The notes below the pieces were generated by a model, which saw nothing but the letters and a program-made list of their open reading frames with translations, did no database searches and was not told the DNA's origin. A program made the translations under genes and the position numbers. A DNA stretch of 64,000 nucleotides from Sulfuriferula multivorans. GTDB taxonomy: Bacteria > Pseudomonadota > Gammaproteobacteria > Burkholderiales > Sulfuriferulaceae. Position 1 is the first letter of the stretch. Every line of letters begins with the position of its first letter. Below, in pieces: positions 41,064 to 54,202 of this stretch. The stretch lies in the NCBI RefSeq assembly GCF_003851125.1, contig NZ_BGOW01000003.1, forward strand, positions 124,001 through 188,000, given 5' to 3'.

Positions 41064-42131
41064 TCAGGAAGCCGGGTCAGCCGGAATCGGAAGCTGCCCG
41101 CTGGCGTAGGCGCTGTGGAATTCACTCAGCATGTGCTGAACCATATCGGCGTCCATATCCGCCACGATGAATACGAAGCGGCTCTGGCGGCTTTCGTCCG
41201 GCCACTCCGGCAGTTCTGCGGGAGGATAAAGCACATGCTGCACCGCATGCAATACGGTGGGTTTGTCCTTGCCCTTCAGATTCACAATCGCCTTCATGCG
41301 CAGCAGCGATTTGGCGCGGAAACTGAGGAGCATTTGCAGCGCGGCGTAAATTCCCATCCACTCCAGCGGCTCAGCGAAGGTTACGCTGAATGAGCGGATA
41401 CGGTTATCGTGTACCGCTTCCTCCGCGCGCGGCCTGCCGATCAGCGTGGTAGCCGCGGCCGGCCGATAGTGGCTTGCATTCAGCCATTTGTTGACGTCGC
41501 TGGTTTTGCTGGACGGGTCGTATAGACCGGCGTTGAGAATCAGCGCCGCATCAACCTGCCCGTGCTGCACGGTGATAATGGGTGCGCCTGGATTGAGTGT
41601 GGCCAGACGCATTTGCAATGCAGTGCAGGCAGCTTGGTCAGCCAGATCGGTTTTGGTAAGCAGCAAACGATCCGCCACCGCCACTTGTTTGACTGCCTCG
41701 AAGTAACTGTCCAGCTGTTGCTCACCCAGTACTGCGTCCACCGTGGTAACTACACTGTTGAGCTGGAAGCGCGCGGCTATCCAGCGCTCGTTGATCAGGG
41801 TATCAAGTATCGGCGCCGGGTCGGCTATCCCGGTGGTTTCGATGATGACACGCTCGAATTGTGGAATTTCGCCCCGGCTGGATGCCATGAACAGGTTTTT
41901 AAGCGTCGGCGATAGCGAGCCCACCACGGTACAGCAGATGCAGCCGCCTGATAACAGCGCCAACGGGCCGTCGGTTTTTTGCAAAAGCTGGTGGTCCAGG
42001 CCAATTTCGCCGAATTCGTTCATGATGATGGCGCTGCGCGGCAACTGCCGGATCAGCTGGTTAAGCAGCGTAGTCTTGCCGCTGCCGAGGAATCCGGTCA
42101 GTAAGCTTACTGGTATGGGCGTGGGGAACAT
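41064..42131 (-). CDS. CobW/COG0523-family GTPase (metal chaperone type)
   Basis: 355 residues. G3E GTPase with Walker A GFLGSGKTTLLNQL near residue 13, the metal-binding CxCC motif in GGCICCTVVG near 63, the Walker B/ETTGIADP region near 94 and TKTDLAD near 161. A C-terminal CobW_C domain follows (about 250-345, RIRSFSVTFAEPLEW). Members carry zinc or cobalt to target enzymes; which metal applies here cannot be told without a Zur box, and I did not find a convincing one. It is in the same direction as xerC, with a 40-base gap. Confidence 0.9.
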   Translation of the reverse strand: MFPTPIPVSLLTGFLGSGKTTLLNQLIRQLPRSAIIMNEFGEIGLDHQLLQKTDGPLALLSGGCICCTVVGSLSPTLKNLFMASSRGEIPQFERVIIETTGIADPAPILDTLINERWIAARFQLNSVVTTVDAVLGEQQLDSYFEAVKQVAVADRLLLTKTDLADQAACTALQMRLATLNPGAPIITVQHGQVDAALILNAGLYDPSSKTSDVNKWLNASHYRPAAATTLIGRPRAEEAVHDNRIRSFSVTFAEPLEWMGIYAALQMLLSFRAKSLLRMKAIVNLKGKDKPTVLHAVQHVLYPPAELPEWPDESRQSRFVFIVADMDADMVQHMLSEFHSAYASGQLPIPADPAS

Positions 42132-42171
42132 GAAAGTTGATTTCCTGATTTACCGGGGGGTATCTGCACGC

Positions 42172-43047
42172 TCAGCTTTTACGTTTGGCGCGGGGATGGG
42201 CGGCATCATAGGCTTTGGCGAGATGCTGAAAATCCAGGCGGGTATATATCTGCGTGGTACTAATGCTGGCATGGCCGAGCATTTCCTGAACCGCGCGCAG
42301 ATCGCCGGAAGATTGCAACAGGTGCGACGCGAAAGAATGACGCAGAACGTGGGGATGAAGGTTGGCCTCCAGCCCAGCGCGGCTTGCCCACTGCTTCATC
42401 CTTAATTCTATGGCGCGCTGACCCAGATGCGCGCCTCCGCGACCCGGGAAAACATAGTCCGTGCCTGTCGGCCGCTGTTCCAGCCATTCGACCAGCGCCT
42501 GCGTTGCGCGGGTGCCCACTGGCACGATACGGGTTTTGTTGCCCTTGCCGGTAACCGTTACTTCACCACTGGTCAAATCAAGCTGGGTGAGCTTGAGTTC
42601 GGCCAGCTCTGAAAGACGCAGGCCGGAGGAATAAAACAGTTCCAATATTGCCCGGTCGCGTGTAAGGAGCGTTGTGTCCGGTTGCGTCTCAAGCAGTTGC
42701 CTGGTCTGATCGGGAGATAGCGCTTTGGGTAATGCCCTTGGCGATTTCGGCGCACGCAAGCTTTCGCAAGGGTTGTGGGTGTACCCGTGGCGCTTTACCA
42801 GATAATGATAAAAACCTCGCCAGGCAGAAAGTGTGCGCGCCAGGCTTTTGCCGGACAGGCCTTGCGCATGCAGTCCTGCGAGCATGCGACGGATATCCTG
42901 GGTTTGTAACGCGTCCAGGTCGACTGTACCCATTTTTGCGAACAATACGCGCATATCGCGCGCATAGTTTTCGAGTGTGTTGCGGGACAGCCCGCGCTCG
43001 CTGCTTAGATACATCAAGTAAGCTTCGAGCAGGGCTGCTGGTGTCAC
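42172..43047 (-). CDS. xerC: Site-specific tyrosine recombinase XerC
   Basis: 291 residues. Resolves chromosome dimers at dif together with XerD. The core-binding domain (about 1-90) contains LSSERGLSRNTLENYARDM. Catalytic residues: arginine in YSSGLRLSEL, lysine in GKGNKTRIVPVG, HxxR in HVLRHSFASHLL, and the tyrosine nucleophile in TTQIYTRLDF. It starts with GTG 43047, which overlaps the DUF484 stop by four bases (GTGA). The dapF-DUF484-xerC order is conserved in many proteobacteria. Confidence 0.96.
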   Translation of the reverse strand: MTPAALLEAYLMYLSSERGLSRNTLENYARDMRVLFAKMGTVDLDALQTQDIRRMLAGLHAQGLSGKSLARTLSAWRGFYHYLVKRHGYTHNPCESLRAPKSPRALPKALSPDQTRQLLETQPDTTLLTRDRAILELFYSSGLRLSELAELKLTQLDLTSGEVTVTGKGNKTRIVPVGTRATQALVEWLEQRPTGTDYVFPGRGGAHLGQRAIELRMKQWASRAGLEANLHPHVLRHSFASHLLQSSGDLRAVQEMLGHASISTTQIYTRLDFQHLAKAYDAAHPRAKRKS

Positions 43048-43682
43048 GGCAAAAGGCGCTGTAAGGCCGCAGCGAGCAGTTCACCCAAGCGCTGCAGATA
43101 GAGCGTGCCCATTTGCGGGTAAAACCGCTGCGCATCTTCCGAAGCCAGCACCAGAACACCCATACTGTGTTCAGCCTGCAAGGGTACCGCTGCAAACGAG
43201 CGCAGCAGGCTGGCGCCGGCAAACCAGTCTGCCATCTCGTCCATGGGCACGGTACCACAATGTGGTTGGCTGGTTTGTGCCGACCAGTTTTTAACCGCTT
43301 CGGAGACGGCGGCGAATTCCGCTAGCGATGCCGAGCCATGCCAAATACGTAATGCTACATGGGGAATGCCAAAATCCTCATGCAAATTGAGCTTGAGTAC
43401 TTGCAGCAGGGTCGGCAATTCGCGTACCGTCATTAATGCCCGTGACAAATGGTGCATTTTTTCAGCAATCGCGTCGTTCTCTTCGCCGAATTTAATCAAC
43501 TCCGCCAACTTTGTTTCCAGCAGCTTGTATTTTTCCCGCAAATTGAGTATCTGCCGTTCGGCGATGGATACCGCGCGCCCATCAAACGGATGGCTCACGC
43601 GGATGTCCGTCAGCAAATGCGGATGTTGATCAAAAAATTCGGGATGGCCCGCAAGATAGCGGGCGATGTCTTCAGTCTGCAT
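43044..43682 (-). CDS. DUF484 family protein (GAF-like)
   Basis: 212 residues. The N-terminus (DIARYLAGHPEFFDQHPHLLTDIRVSHPF) and the sentence GRAVSIAERQILNLREKYKLLETKL match DUF484. A GAF-like domain follows (about 80-205; VPLQAEHSMGVLVLASEDAQRFYPQMGTLYLQRLG). The role is unknown; it is almost always found between dapF and xerC. It is four bases after the dapF stop and overlaps xerC. Confidence 0.92.
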   Translation of the reverse strand: MQTEDIARYLAGHPEFFDQHPHLLTDIRVSHPFDGRAVSIAERQILNLREKYKLLETKLAELIKFGEENDAIAEKMHHLSRALMTVRELPTLLQVLKLNLHEDFGIPHVALRIWHGSASLAEFAAVSEAVKNWSAQTSQPHCGTVPMDEMADWFAGASLLRSFAAVPLQAEHSMGVLVLASEDAQRFYPQMGTLYLQRLGELLAAALQRLLP

Positions 43683-43686
43683 AGGT

Positions 43687-44520
43687 TTATCCTAAATCAA
43701 TTTCGCCTTCGAATACATTCTCTGCGGGGCCTGTCATCCAGACGGGCATACCCCCGCCTGCCCAGTGAATAGTGAGCACCCCGCCGCGCGTAGCAACTTG
43801 CACCGTAGGATCCAGCAAATCTCGGCTGATGCCAGCGACCACCGCAGCACACGCGCCCGTGCCACATGAGAGGGTTTCGCCTGCACCACGCTCATACACT
43901 CGCAGACGGATATTCTGGCGATCCACGATCTGCATGAAGCCTGCATTCACTTTATTGGGGAAACCTGGATGCGCCTCGATCTGTGCTCCCTGTCTTGCAA
44001 CCGCTGCCGTCTCGATATCCTCTACGTATTGTATGGCGTGCGGATTGCCCATGGACAAGGCGCTAATCTCCACCACCTCATCTTCGAGCACAAGCTCGTA
44101 AGTTAGCGCTTGCTTACTGGCTATAAACGGTATCTGGTCTGGATCGAAACGCGGCTCGCCCATATTGACGGTAACCTGCCCATCCACTTCGAGACGCGGG
44201 CGGATAATTCCGGAGGCGGTCTCAACGCGGATTTCGCCTTCCTGGGACAGGCCTTTATCATGCACAAAGCGCATAAAACAACGCGCGCCATTGCCGCATT
44301 GTTCTACCTCTCCGCCATCGGCATTAAAGATGCGATAACGAAAATCAGCGTCTTTGCGTGTCGGACGTTCCACCAGCAACAATTGGTCACAACCCACGCC
44401 AAAATGACGGTCAGCTATGAATCGCACCTGCTCGGCGTTCAGTTCGACCTGTTGGTGGATTGCATCGAATACGACAAAATCATTGCCCGCACCGTGCATT
44501 TTACTAAAGCGAAGTTTCAT
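43687..44520 (-). CDS. dapF: Diaminopimelate epimerase
   Basis: 277 residues. Interconverts LL- and meso-diaminopimelate for lysine and peptidoglycan synthesis. It starts with the typical [16 protein letters not shown]. The two catalytic cysteines are in QCGNGARCF near residue 78 (C76-type motif) and [11 protein letters not shown] near 222. The length is normal. It is followed by DUF484 and xerC, and preceded by a CoA-binding gene on the same strand, 12 bases away. Confidence 0.97.
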   Translation of the reverse strand: MKLRFSKMHGAGNDFVVFDAIHQQVELNAEQVRFIADRHFGVGCDQLLLVERPTRKDADFRYRIFNADGGEVEQCGNGARCFMRFVHDKGLSQEGEIRVETASGIIRPRLEVDGQVTVNMGEPRFDPDQIPFIASKQALTYELVLEDEVVEISALSMGNPHAIQYVEDIETAAVARQGAQIEAHPGFPNKVNAGFMQIVDRQNIRLRVYERGAGETLSCGTGACAAVVAGISRDLLDPTVQVATRGGVLTIHWAGGGMPVWMTGPAENVFEGEIDLG

Positions 44521-44532
44521 CCCGTTTTTGTC

Positions 44533-44946
44533 TCAGATCATCAGCTCAAGGTAATCTCGGTAAATACAGCGATCCATGACCACGATCAGGCCTGCTTGAT
44601 TAGCCCGCCGCGCAGCTTGCTCATGGATAATGCCCTGTTGTATCCAGATTACCGGACATTCAATTTGAATACACTCTTCAACGAGTTGGGGTATATGTTC
44701 TGCAGCACGAAACACGTTGACGATATCCACCGGAAAAGGCAGCTCGGTCAGGCTGGAATAGGCTTTTTCGCCCAAGACCTCCTGCACCATCGGCCGCACC
44801 GGCACCACGCGATAACCAAATTGCTGCATGTGGCGCGCCACGCCGTGGCTGGGCCGCCTTGGCTGGGGCGACAAACCCACCATGGCAATACTCTTTGCGC
44901 GCTGCAATAGCGCCTTGATGACATCTGGACCTGGATTAACGAACAC
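44533..44946 (-). CDS. CoA-binding protein (YccU-like, Rossmann fold)
   Basis: 137 residues. A single CoA_binding (succinyl-CoA-synthetase-like Rossmann) domain with IAMVGLSPQPRRPSHGVARHM near residue 20, GYRVVPVRPMVQEVLGEKAY and DIVNVFRAAEHIPQLVEE. The physiological role is unknown. The start is GTG 44946; there is no closer ATG before the conserved region. It is 35 bases after the gyrB stop and 12 bases before dapF. Confidence 0.88.
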   Translation of the reverse strand: MFVNPGPDVIKALLQRAKSIAMVGLSPQPRRPSHGVARHMQQFGYRVVPVRPMVQEVLGEKAYSSLTELPFPVDIVNVFRAAEHIPQLVEECIQIECPVIWIQQGIIHEQAARRANQAGLIVVMDRCIYRDYLELMI

Positions 44947-44981
44947 GGCTAGGCGTTAAGCTTGGCTGCCAATGTGCACTT

Positions 44982-48534
<3,553 letters not shown>

Positions 48535-48724
48535 ATATAACCTTAATAGTAATAGTTAAAGGTTGCGTAAATTCTGTATAAGATACATTTATGTTGTTCT
48601 ATCAATAAGATAGATAACTATTTAATATGCGGCTAAACCCAGTATGACGCATAGGCAAATTGTGGATAAGTTTTCCTAAAAGGATATTTATCGACTTATT
48701 CACAATTTGTGCACAACTTGCCCA
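48535..48724. other. oriC: dnaN-dnaA intergenic region with DnaA boxes, candidate part of oriC
   Basis: It contains a perfect DnaA box on the minus strand (TGTGGATAA, 48661-48669), a one-mismatch box TTATTCACA (48696-48704) and a weaker TTGTGCACA (48707-48715). About 100 bases of AT-rich sequence lie at 48540-48640. A further perfect box lies on the other side of dnaA (50160-50168). Both flanks are plausible origin parts. I cannot decide between them without GC-skew or replication data. Confidence 0.5.
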
Positions 48725-50056
48725 CTAACTTGTTAACACCTGTAGCAGCAATGCATATTCCCTGCTCATGGCAGCATCTTGTTCTTTGAGTTCTACAATT
48801 TTACGGCACGCATGCAAAACCGTGGTGTGATCACGCCCGCCAAAGGCATCACCAATGTCCGGGAGGCTCAGCGATGTCAATTCTTTTGCCAGAGACATTG
48901 CCATCTGTCGAGGGCGAACCAAGGACCGGGTACGTTTTTTGGAATACATTTCCACTACTTTTATTTTGTAGAAATCGGCCACGGTTTTCTGGATATTTTC
49001 AATGGAAACCTGACGACTTTGTACCGCCAGCAAATCTTTCAGTGACTCTTTCACCAAATCCAGAGAGATGCCGCGGGCCGAAAACCTGGCATAGGCAAAC
49101 ACGCGTTTAAGTGCGCCCTCCAATTCGCGCACATTTGAACGGACTTGCTTGGCGATGAAAAACGCAATATTTTCTTCTAGCACGACGCCTTCAGCCAAAG
49201 CTTTCTTAAGAAGGATTGCCACGCGCATTTCCAATTCAGGGGGTTCGATAGCAACAGTCAAACCCCAGCCAAATCTGGATTTCAGGCGATCTTCCATACC
49301 TGCGATTTCCTTGGGATAGGTATCACAGGTAATGATGACCTGTTTACGTGCTTCGATGAGTGCGTTGAACGCATAGAAAAACTCTTCCTGCGTCCGGCCT
49401 TTGCCACTAAAAAATTGAATATCATCAATCAGCAACAAATCCAGCGAATGATAATGGCGCTTGAAATCATCAAATGTTTTATGCCGATAGGCGCGCACTA
49501 CATCGGATACATAATTTTCCGCATGGATATAGCTAATACGGGCAGCGGGGTTGTAAGTATGCACCACATTGCCGATGGCCTGGATCAGGTGAGTTTTACC
49601 AAGACCCACCCCGCCATAAATAAATAGCGGGTTATAGGCAGTACCGGGATTTTCAGCGACCTGAATCGCCGCTGCGCGGGCAAGCTGGTTAGCCTTTCCA
49701 GTAACGAAACTATCGAACGTGAACGTTGGGTTGAGGCGTTTGGGTGATTCGGGTGGGCTCGTGTTGGGCGCAATTACCGCAGCGACTGCGGAAGGCACAG
49801 ATCTTGGCATGGAAAACGTCGGCTCACCAAGACCGAGATTAATTTCTGTAGGTTCACCAAAGTAAGCGAGCGCTAAAGCCTCTATTCGAGCCAGAAACTT
49901 TTCCTTTACCCAGTCGAGCACAAACCGGTTGGGGGCCAGCAGCCGAAAGGAGTCCTCGTCCAGCGCCGGTTTGAGGGGCTTGATCCATGTATTGAATTGC
50001 TGCGGCGGCAGGTCTTCGGCAAGATGGTTTAGGCAGCTCTGCCAAAACTCATTCAT
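48725..50056 (-). CDS. dnaA: Chromosomal replication initiator DnaA
   Basis: 443 residues from ATG 50056 ([12 protein letters not shown]). The opening from 50128 adds 24 residues that do not fit the family start. Domain I is residues 1-75, with a variable linker after it. The AAA+ domain has Walker [17 protein letters not shown] and Walker [11 protein letters not shown]. Domain IV carries the DNA-binding signature [16 protein letters not shown]. It initiates replication by opening oriC. It is divergent from rpmH across 200 bases. Confidence 0.97.
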   Translation of the reverse strand: MNEFWQSCLNHLAEDLPPQQFNTWIKPLKPALDEDSFRLLAPNRFVLDWVKEKFLARIEALALAYFGEPTEINLGLGEPTFSMPRSVPSAVAAVIAPNTSPPESPKRLNPTFTFDSFVTGKANQLARAAAIQVAENPGTAYNPLFIYGGVGLGKTHLIQAIGNVVHTYNPAARISYIHAENYVSDVVRAYRHKTFDDFKRHYHSLDLLLIDDIQFFSGKGRTQEEFFYAFNALIEARKQVIITCDTYPKEIAGMEDRLKSRFGWGLTVAIEPPELEMRVAILLKKALAEGVVLEENIAFFIAKQVRSNVRELEGALKRVFAYARFSARGISLDLVKESLKDLLAVQSRQVSIENIQKTVADFYKIKVVEMYSKKRTRSLVRPRQMAMSLAKELTSLSLPDIGDAFGGRDHTTVLHACRKIVELKEQDAAMSREYALLLQVLTS

Positions 50057-50159
50057 AAATATAAATGGGGGGTAATTGATGGTGCATAGAAGCTTTGGTG
50101 CTTGCGGGGGCGCTTGCCTGAAAAACACTGAACGCAGATTCTAACCCCGAGGGGGAAAC

Positions 50160-50168
50160 TTATCCACA
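50160..50168 (+). promoter_or_regulatory. Perfect DnaA box upstream of dnaA/rpmH
   Basis: TTATCCACA is an exact match to the consensus DnaA box. It lies between the divergent dnaA and rpmH genes, 104 bases from the dnaA start, a location suited to dnaA autoregulation or to the origin itself. Confidence 0.7.
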
Positions 50169-50189
50169 GGTAGTCTAGATAATTACAGG

Positions 50190-50219
50190 TTGACAGGAGG
50201 CGCAATAAAATAGTCTAAT
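50190..50219 (+). promoter_or_regulatory. Sigma-70 promoter for rpmH
   Basis: TTGACA (50190-50195) is a perfect -35 and TCTAAT (50214-50219) is a five-of-six -10, separated by 18 bases. The start of transcription would be near 50226, giving a leader of about 30 bases before the rpmH ATG at 50257, with AGGA as ribosome-binding site. Confidence 0.7.
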
Positions 50220-50256
50220 CACGTGTTTTACAGAATCATTTTACCTAGGATTTGTC

Positions 50257-50391
50257 ATGAAACGTACTTATCAACCGTCCGTAATCCGCCGCAAGCGCAC
50301 ACACGGCTTTCTGGTTCGCATGAGAACCAAAGGTGGGCGCGCGGTCATCCGCGCTCGTCGCGCCAAAGGCCGTGCCCGCCTCGCTGTTTAA
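50257..50391 (+). CDS. rpmH: 50S ribosomal protein L34
   Basis: 44 residues, too short for most ORF listings. The sequence [20 protein letters not shown] and the Arg/Lys-rich tail ([18 protein letters not shown]) are diagnostic of L34. It is located between dnaA and rnpA as in nearly all bacteria. It carries its own strong promoter and overlaps the possible rnpA start. Confidence 0.98.
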   Translation: MKRTYQPSVIRRKRTHGFLVRMRTKGGRAVIRARRAKGRARLAV

Positions 50392-50785
50392 GTCCGGAAT
50401 TATAGCCAATAATGCAGAAATAGCCGAAAGGCAAGATTGGCGTTTTCCTAGGCAATCAAGGCTGTTGAAAACGGATGAATATTCATCCGTTTTTAATTTC
50501 CGTTGCGGACAGAGCGGTAATTTTGTTCGTGTTTATGCCAAGCCCAATCAATTGACCCATGCGCGCTTGGGAATCGTTGTTGGAAAAAAAGAATTGCGTA
50601 CGGCCGTAGCGCGCAATCTAGCCAAGCGCACGGTACGCGAAGTCTTTCGCACGAATCAGCAAGACATCCCGGCCATGGATATTATTGTGCGCATCATGAA
50701 ACCGTTCGACAGGTCCAATGTCTTGCTAGTACGCGAAGAATTACTTCAATTGCTGCATAAATCCAAACGATGTCTCGGCTCCTGA
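50333..50785 (+). CDS. rnpA: Ribonuclease P protein component (start uncertain)
   Basis: Protein subunit of RNase P, which trims tRNA 5' leaders. The recognisable protein begins near [17 protein letters not shown] (residue 38 of this frame). The RNR-type motif is [14 protein letters not shown], followed by [12 protein letters not shown]. The start is unclear. The only canonical upstream codon is GTG 50333, which overlaps rpmH by 59 bases. ATT 50399 or CTG/TTG at 50462-50467 would be non-canonical or would truncate the conserved N-terminus. Residue numbers assume GTG 50333. It overlaps yidD by 16 bases. Confidence 0.9.
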   Translation: MGARSSALVAPKAVPASLFKSGIIANNAEIAERQDWRFPRQSRLLKTDEYSSVFNFRCGQSGNFVRVYAKPNQLTHARLGIVVGKKELRTAVARNLAKRTVREVFRTNQQDIPAMDIIVRIMKPFDRSNVLLVREELLQLLHKSKRCLGS

Positions 50786-50979
50786 TATACCTGGTCAAGA
50801 TTTACCAATATGCGATCAGCCCGCTATTAGGCTCGCATTGCCGTTTCACGCCAACCTGTTCCCAGTATGCCGTCGAGGCGCTCACCAAGCATGGAGTGGC
50901 CAAGGGATTTTGGTTATCGATGCGCCGAATATCCCGTTGCCATCCGCGTCATCCGGGTGGTTATGATCCTGTCCCTTAA
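50770..50979 (+). CDS. yidD: Membrane protein insertion efficiency factor YidD
   Basis: 69 residues. The conserved [16 protein letters not shown] near residue 22 and [19 protein letters not shown] at the end identify YidD, which aids YidC-mediated membrane insertion. It overlaps the rnpA stop region by 16 bases and precedes yidC by 15 bases. Confidence 0.96.
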   Translation: MSRLLIYLVKIYQYAISPLLGSHCRFTPTCSQYAVEALTKHGVAKGFWLSMRRISRCHPRHPGGYDPVP

Positions 50980-50994
50980 ACTATCAAAGCCAAA

Positions 50995-52647
50995 ATGGAT
51001 ACCCAAAGACTAATTCTGTTTGTTGTATTTTCCTTCTCTTTGTTGATGTTATGGGAGAACTGGCAGAAGCACGACCAACCCGTGGCTACGGTTAGCGCAC
51101 CGACACAGGCAACTACTGCCAGCGTAGCGCCGGTGCCGACCCTGGATCAACAGCATGTGACGCCGGCGCCAACACCCTCTGCGGCGGCACCCGGCTTGGT
51201 CAATGGTCCCCGGGCGGTGGTGACCACGGATGTATTGCGCGCAGAAATAGACGCAAATGGCGGGGATTTACGCAGTCTGGATTTGACGAGATACCAGGAC
51301 GCAGTAGACAAAAACAAGACTTTGCGGTTGCTGGAACAAACGCCCGGGCATGAATACATTGCACAATCCGGGTTGATCGGGAGCGACTTGCCGACCCATA
51401 AAACCCTGTTCCAGCTGACCCCGGGTAATTACACCTTGGCGCCTGGACAAGACAAAGTCCAGGTGCCGATGACCTGGGTTGACCCTGCCACGGGCGTAAA
51501 GGTTACCAAAACCTACACGTTTCATCGAGACAGTTACGAAATCGATGTGGGTTATCAAATAGCCAACCCGAGCAAACTTGTCATACCTGTTTATGCCTAT
51601 TTCCAGCTTCTGCGCGATGGCAAAGCGCCGGAAGGCGAATCACATTTTATTCACACCTACACGGGCCCGGCGTTATATACCGAGCAAAGTAAATTCAAAA
51701 AGGTGGAGTTCAAACAAATAGACAAGGGGGAGCAGGACTACCCCCGCTATTCCAATGACGGCTGGATCGGCATGGTTCAGCACCACTTCGTCTCCGCATG
51801 GCTGCCCAAGAACGGGCCTAAACGCGAGTTCTACACCAAGCCGGCCGGCGATGGATTATACAGTGCCGGCGTCATCATGCCCGAGGGTAGTGTGCAACCG
51901 GGTGCCAGTTTGAGTTTCTCAACGCCGTTATACGCAGGCCCTCAGATACAGAAAACCTTGACCGCCTTGGCGCCCGGCCTGGATTATGTGGTGGATTACG
52001 GCCTGCTTACGCCTATCGCGGCCCCCATATTCTGGACCTTGCAGAAGATCCACCAATATGTTGGCAACTGGGGCTGGTCGATCGTTATTCTGACCATACT
52101 GATCAAAATAATGTTCTTCCCGCTTTCTGCGAAGAGCTACAAATCCATGGCGCAGATGCGCGGGTTGGCGCCGCGTTTGCAACGGCTCAAGGAGCAGTAT
52201 GGCGATGATCGCCAAAAGCTGCACCAAGCCATGATGGACTTGTACAAAACCGAGAAAATCAATCCGCTCGGCGGCTGTCTGCCGGTGGTGGTACAGATAC
52301 CCGTATTTATATCACTGTACTGGACGCTGTTGGGAAGCGTGGAAATGCGCCAGGCGCCATTCGTGTTGTGGATACATGACCTGTCTGCACCGGACCCCTA
52401 CTATGTACTACCGATTATCATGGGAATTACCATGCTGATCCAGACGCGCCTGAACCCCACCCCGCCGGATCCGATTCAGGCCAAGGTCATGATGATTATG
52501 CCGGTGGCGTTCAGCATATTTTTCTTCTTCTTCCCTGCAGGACTGGTGTTGTATTGGCTGGTGAATAACCTGATATCCATTTCCCAGCAGTGGTACATCA
52601 CCCGTCGTGTCGAGGCCGCCAAAGCCGGCCATGGCAAGCAAGGATAA
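50995..52647 (+). CDS. yidC: Membrane protein insertase YidC
   Basis: 550 residues. An N-terminal membrane helix (about 6-22), a large periplasmic beta-supersandwich domain (about 60-345) with a Pro/Ala-rich linker at the start, and a five-helix C-terminal core (about 350-545). The core contains [27 protein letters not shown], with the conserved hydrophilic-groove arginine expected near [12 protein letters not shown]. It inserts small membrane proteins, including ATP synthase subunit c from the operon nearby. Its end overlaps the mnmE start by 17 bases. Confidence 0.97.
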   Translation: MDTQRLILFVVFSFSLLMLWENWQKHDQPVATVSAPTQATTASVAPVPTLDQQHVTPAPTPSAAAPGLVNGPRAVVTTDVLRAEIDANGGDLRSLDLTRYQDAVDKNKTLRLLEQTPGHEYIAQSGLIGSDLPTHKTLFQLTPGNYTLAPGQDKVQVPMTWVDPATGVKVTKTYTFHRDSYEIDVGYQIANPSKLVIPVYAYFQLLRDGKAPEGESHFIHTYTGPALYTEQSKFKKVEFKQIDKGEQDYPRYSNDGWIGMVQHHFVSAWLPKNGPKREFYTKPAGDGLYSAGVIMPEGSVQPGASLSFSTPLYAGPQIQKTLTALAPGLDYVVDYGLLTPIAAPIFWTLQKIHQYVGNWGWSIVILTILIKIMFFPLSAKSYKSMAQMRGLAPRLQRLKEQYGDDRQKLHQAMMDLYKTEKINPLGGCLPVVVQIPVFISLYWTLLGSVEMRQAPFVLWIHDLSAPDPYYVLPIIMGITMLIQTRLNPTPPDPIQAKVMMIMPVAFSIFFFFFPAGLVLYWLVNNLISISQQWYITRRVEAAKAGHGKQG

Positions 52648-53965
52648 CGACACCATTGCTGCGGTTGCCACCGCGCCCGGTCGCGGTGGCATAGGCGTAG
52701 TGCGTGTTTCCGGAAGCCAACTCGCACCGCTTGCAAAAGCCATTCTGGGGCAAGAACCACGACCGCGCATAGCCCAGCTATGTCGCTTTCGCGGCAACCA
52801 GGGGGATGTCCTGGATGAGGGCATTGCCCTGTATTTTCCTGCACCCCATTCATTTACTGGCGAAGATGTTCTCGAGTTGCAGGGACATGGCGGCCCGGCC
52901 GTATTGCAGCTCATCATGTCACGTTGTTTCGAATTGGGGGCACGCCCGGCGCAGGCTGGGGAGTTTACCCGGCGCGCTTATCTAAACGACAAGCTTGATT
53001 TGGCCCAGGCCGAGAGCGTGGCGGATCTGATTGACGCGGCATCTACAGAAGCGGCGCGCTGTGCCTTGCGTTCGTTGACCGGAGAGTTTTCGCGACGCAT
53101 TCATGAATTGGTGGAGGCGCTGATCAATTTGCGCATGTTAGTAGAAGCCACACTGGACTTTCCCGAAGAAGATGTCGATTTTTTGAAGGCGGCAGACGCC
53201 TTTGGCAAATTGACTGCAATACAAACCGCACTGGAAAAAACCCGCAAGGAAGCACGCCAGGGCAGTTTATTGCGCGAGGGAGTTCAGGCGGTTTTGATCG
53301 GGCAGCCCAATGTAGGCAAATCCAGTTTGCTCAATCAGCTTGCGGGGCAGGATGTGGCGATTGTCACGCCAGTCGCCGGCACGACGCGGGATACCGTGCG
53401 CGAAACCATACAGATACAGGGCGTACCGCTACATATTATCGACACGGCCGGGTTGCGTGAAACCGAGGATGAAATCGAACGCATCGGTATAGCACGTACT
53501 TGGGAAGCGATACGCCAAGCGTCCGTAGCTTTGTTGCTGGTGGACGCACAACACGGCATTACTGCGGCAGAGCAAGAGATTATCGTTGCGCTGCCAAACA
53601 CATTGCCGCTTTTAACCATTCATAACAAAATCGATCTTAACCAGGAACACCACCGCAAGCAGGGTAACGATCTGTATCTGTCGGCCAAGACCGGCGAGGG
53701 GGTGGAAGCTTTGCGCACAGAGCTCCTTAAAATTGCCGGATGGCAACCGGAAGGCGAAGGCTTGTTTATGGCGCGTGATCGACATCTGGATGCTCTGGCC
53801 CAGGCAGCCCGGCATATCGAACAAGCCAGTCAGTCTGGCGATAGGCTGGAATTTTTAGCTGAAGAATTGCGGCTGGCACAGAATGCCCTATCCGCCATAA
53901 CCGGAGAATTCAGCGCCGATGATTTGCTGGGAGAAATTTTTAGCCGTTTCTGCATCGGAAAATAG
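52631..53965 (+). CDS. mnmE: tRNA uridine-5-carboxymethylaminomethyl GTPase MnmE
   Basis: 444 residues from ATG 52631 ([14 protein letters not shown]). The opening from 52607 is longer but lies deeper in yidC. The N-terminal folate-binding domain contains [14 protein letters not shown]. The G domain has [16 protein letters not shown] near 227, the switch region [13 protein letters not shown] and NKID. The C-terminal tail FCIGK has the conserved cysteine. It works with MnmG to modify U34 of several tRNAs. Confidence 0.97.
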   Translation: MASKDNDTIAAVATAPGRGGIGVVRVSGSQLAPLAKAILGQEPRPRIAQLCRFRGNQGDVLDEGIALYFPAPHSFTGEDVLELQGHGGPAVLQLIMSRCFELGARPAQAGEFTRRAYLNDKLDLAQAESVADLIDAASTEAARCALRSLTGEFSRRIHELVEALINLRMLVEATLDFPEEDVDFLKAADAFGKLTAIQTALEKTRKEARQGSLLREGVQAVLIGQPNVGKSSLLNQLAGQDVAIVTPVAGTTRDTVRETIQIQGVPLHIIDTAGLRETEDEIERIGIARTWEAIRQASVALLLVDAQHGITAAEQEIIVALPNTLPLLTIHNKIDLNQEHHRKQGNDLYLSAKTGEGVEALRTELLKIAGWQPEGEGLFMARDRHLDALAQAARHIEQASQSGDRLEFLAEELRLAQNALSAITGEFSADDLLGEIFSRFCIGK

Positions 53966-54116
53966 GGGGAAATCCCCAGAACCGACCATAATGCGCCGCA
54001 TTGGGCGATCATTGAGCCCCCAAGGGCTTAGCATCGGGCGGCTGAATATTGTGCAGCGAGGCTCGATATGGCGGCCCGGTTTTTGGCTGAGGCTTTCAAA
54101 AACCCAAACCCCCCAA

Positions 54117-54132
54117 TGTTTCACGTGAAACA
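54117..54132. promoter_or_regulatory. parS: parS site (perfect palindrome) between mnmE and mnmG
   Basis: TGTTTCACGTGAAACA is the exact 16-base parS palindrome. It lies in the 237-base gap between mnmE (end 53965) and mnmG (start 54203), about 3.4 kb from parB. Small inverted repeats (AGCCC-CCA-AGGGCT near 54015-54030) lie in the same gap without a T-run. No gene is seen there. Confidence 0.95.
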
Positions 54133-54202
54133 AACTTAACCTTTATGCGGGTTCGGCGTATCATTCCGAGTCTTGTGTACTTGCGTCAAGCAGAACAAAT
54201 CC

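Noticed and set aside
40877-41125. 82-codon minus-strand frame whose last 34 codons are hydrophobic
   Set aside because: Starts inside the CobW gene, and the hydrophobic part lacks a ribosome-binding site and ATG; a tiny membrane peptide cannot be excluded but is not supported.
53966-54116. Short inverted repeats after mnmE as a terminator
   Set aside because: Stems are only five to six bases and no T-run follows; the gap more plausibly serves the parS site and the mnmG leader.
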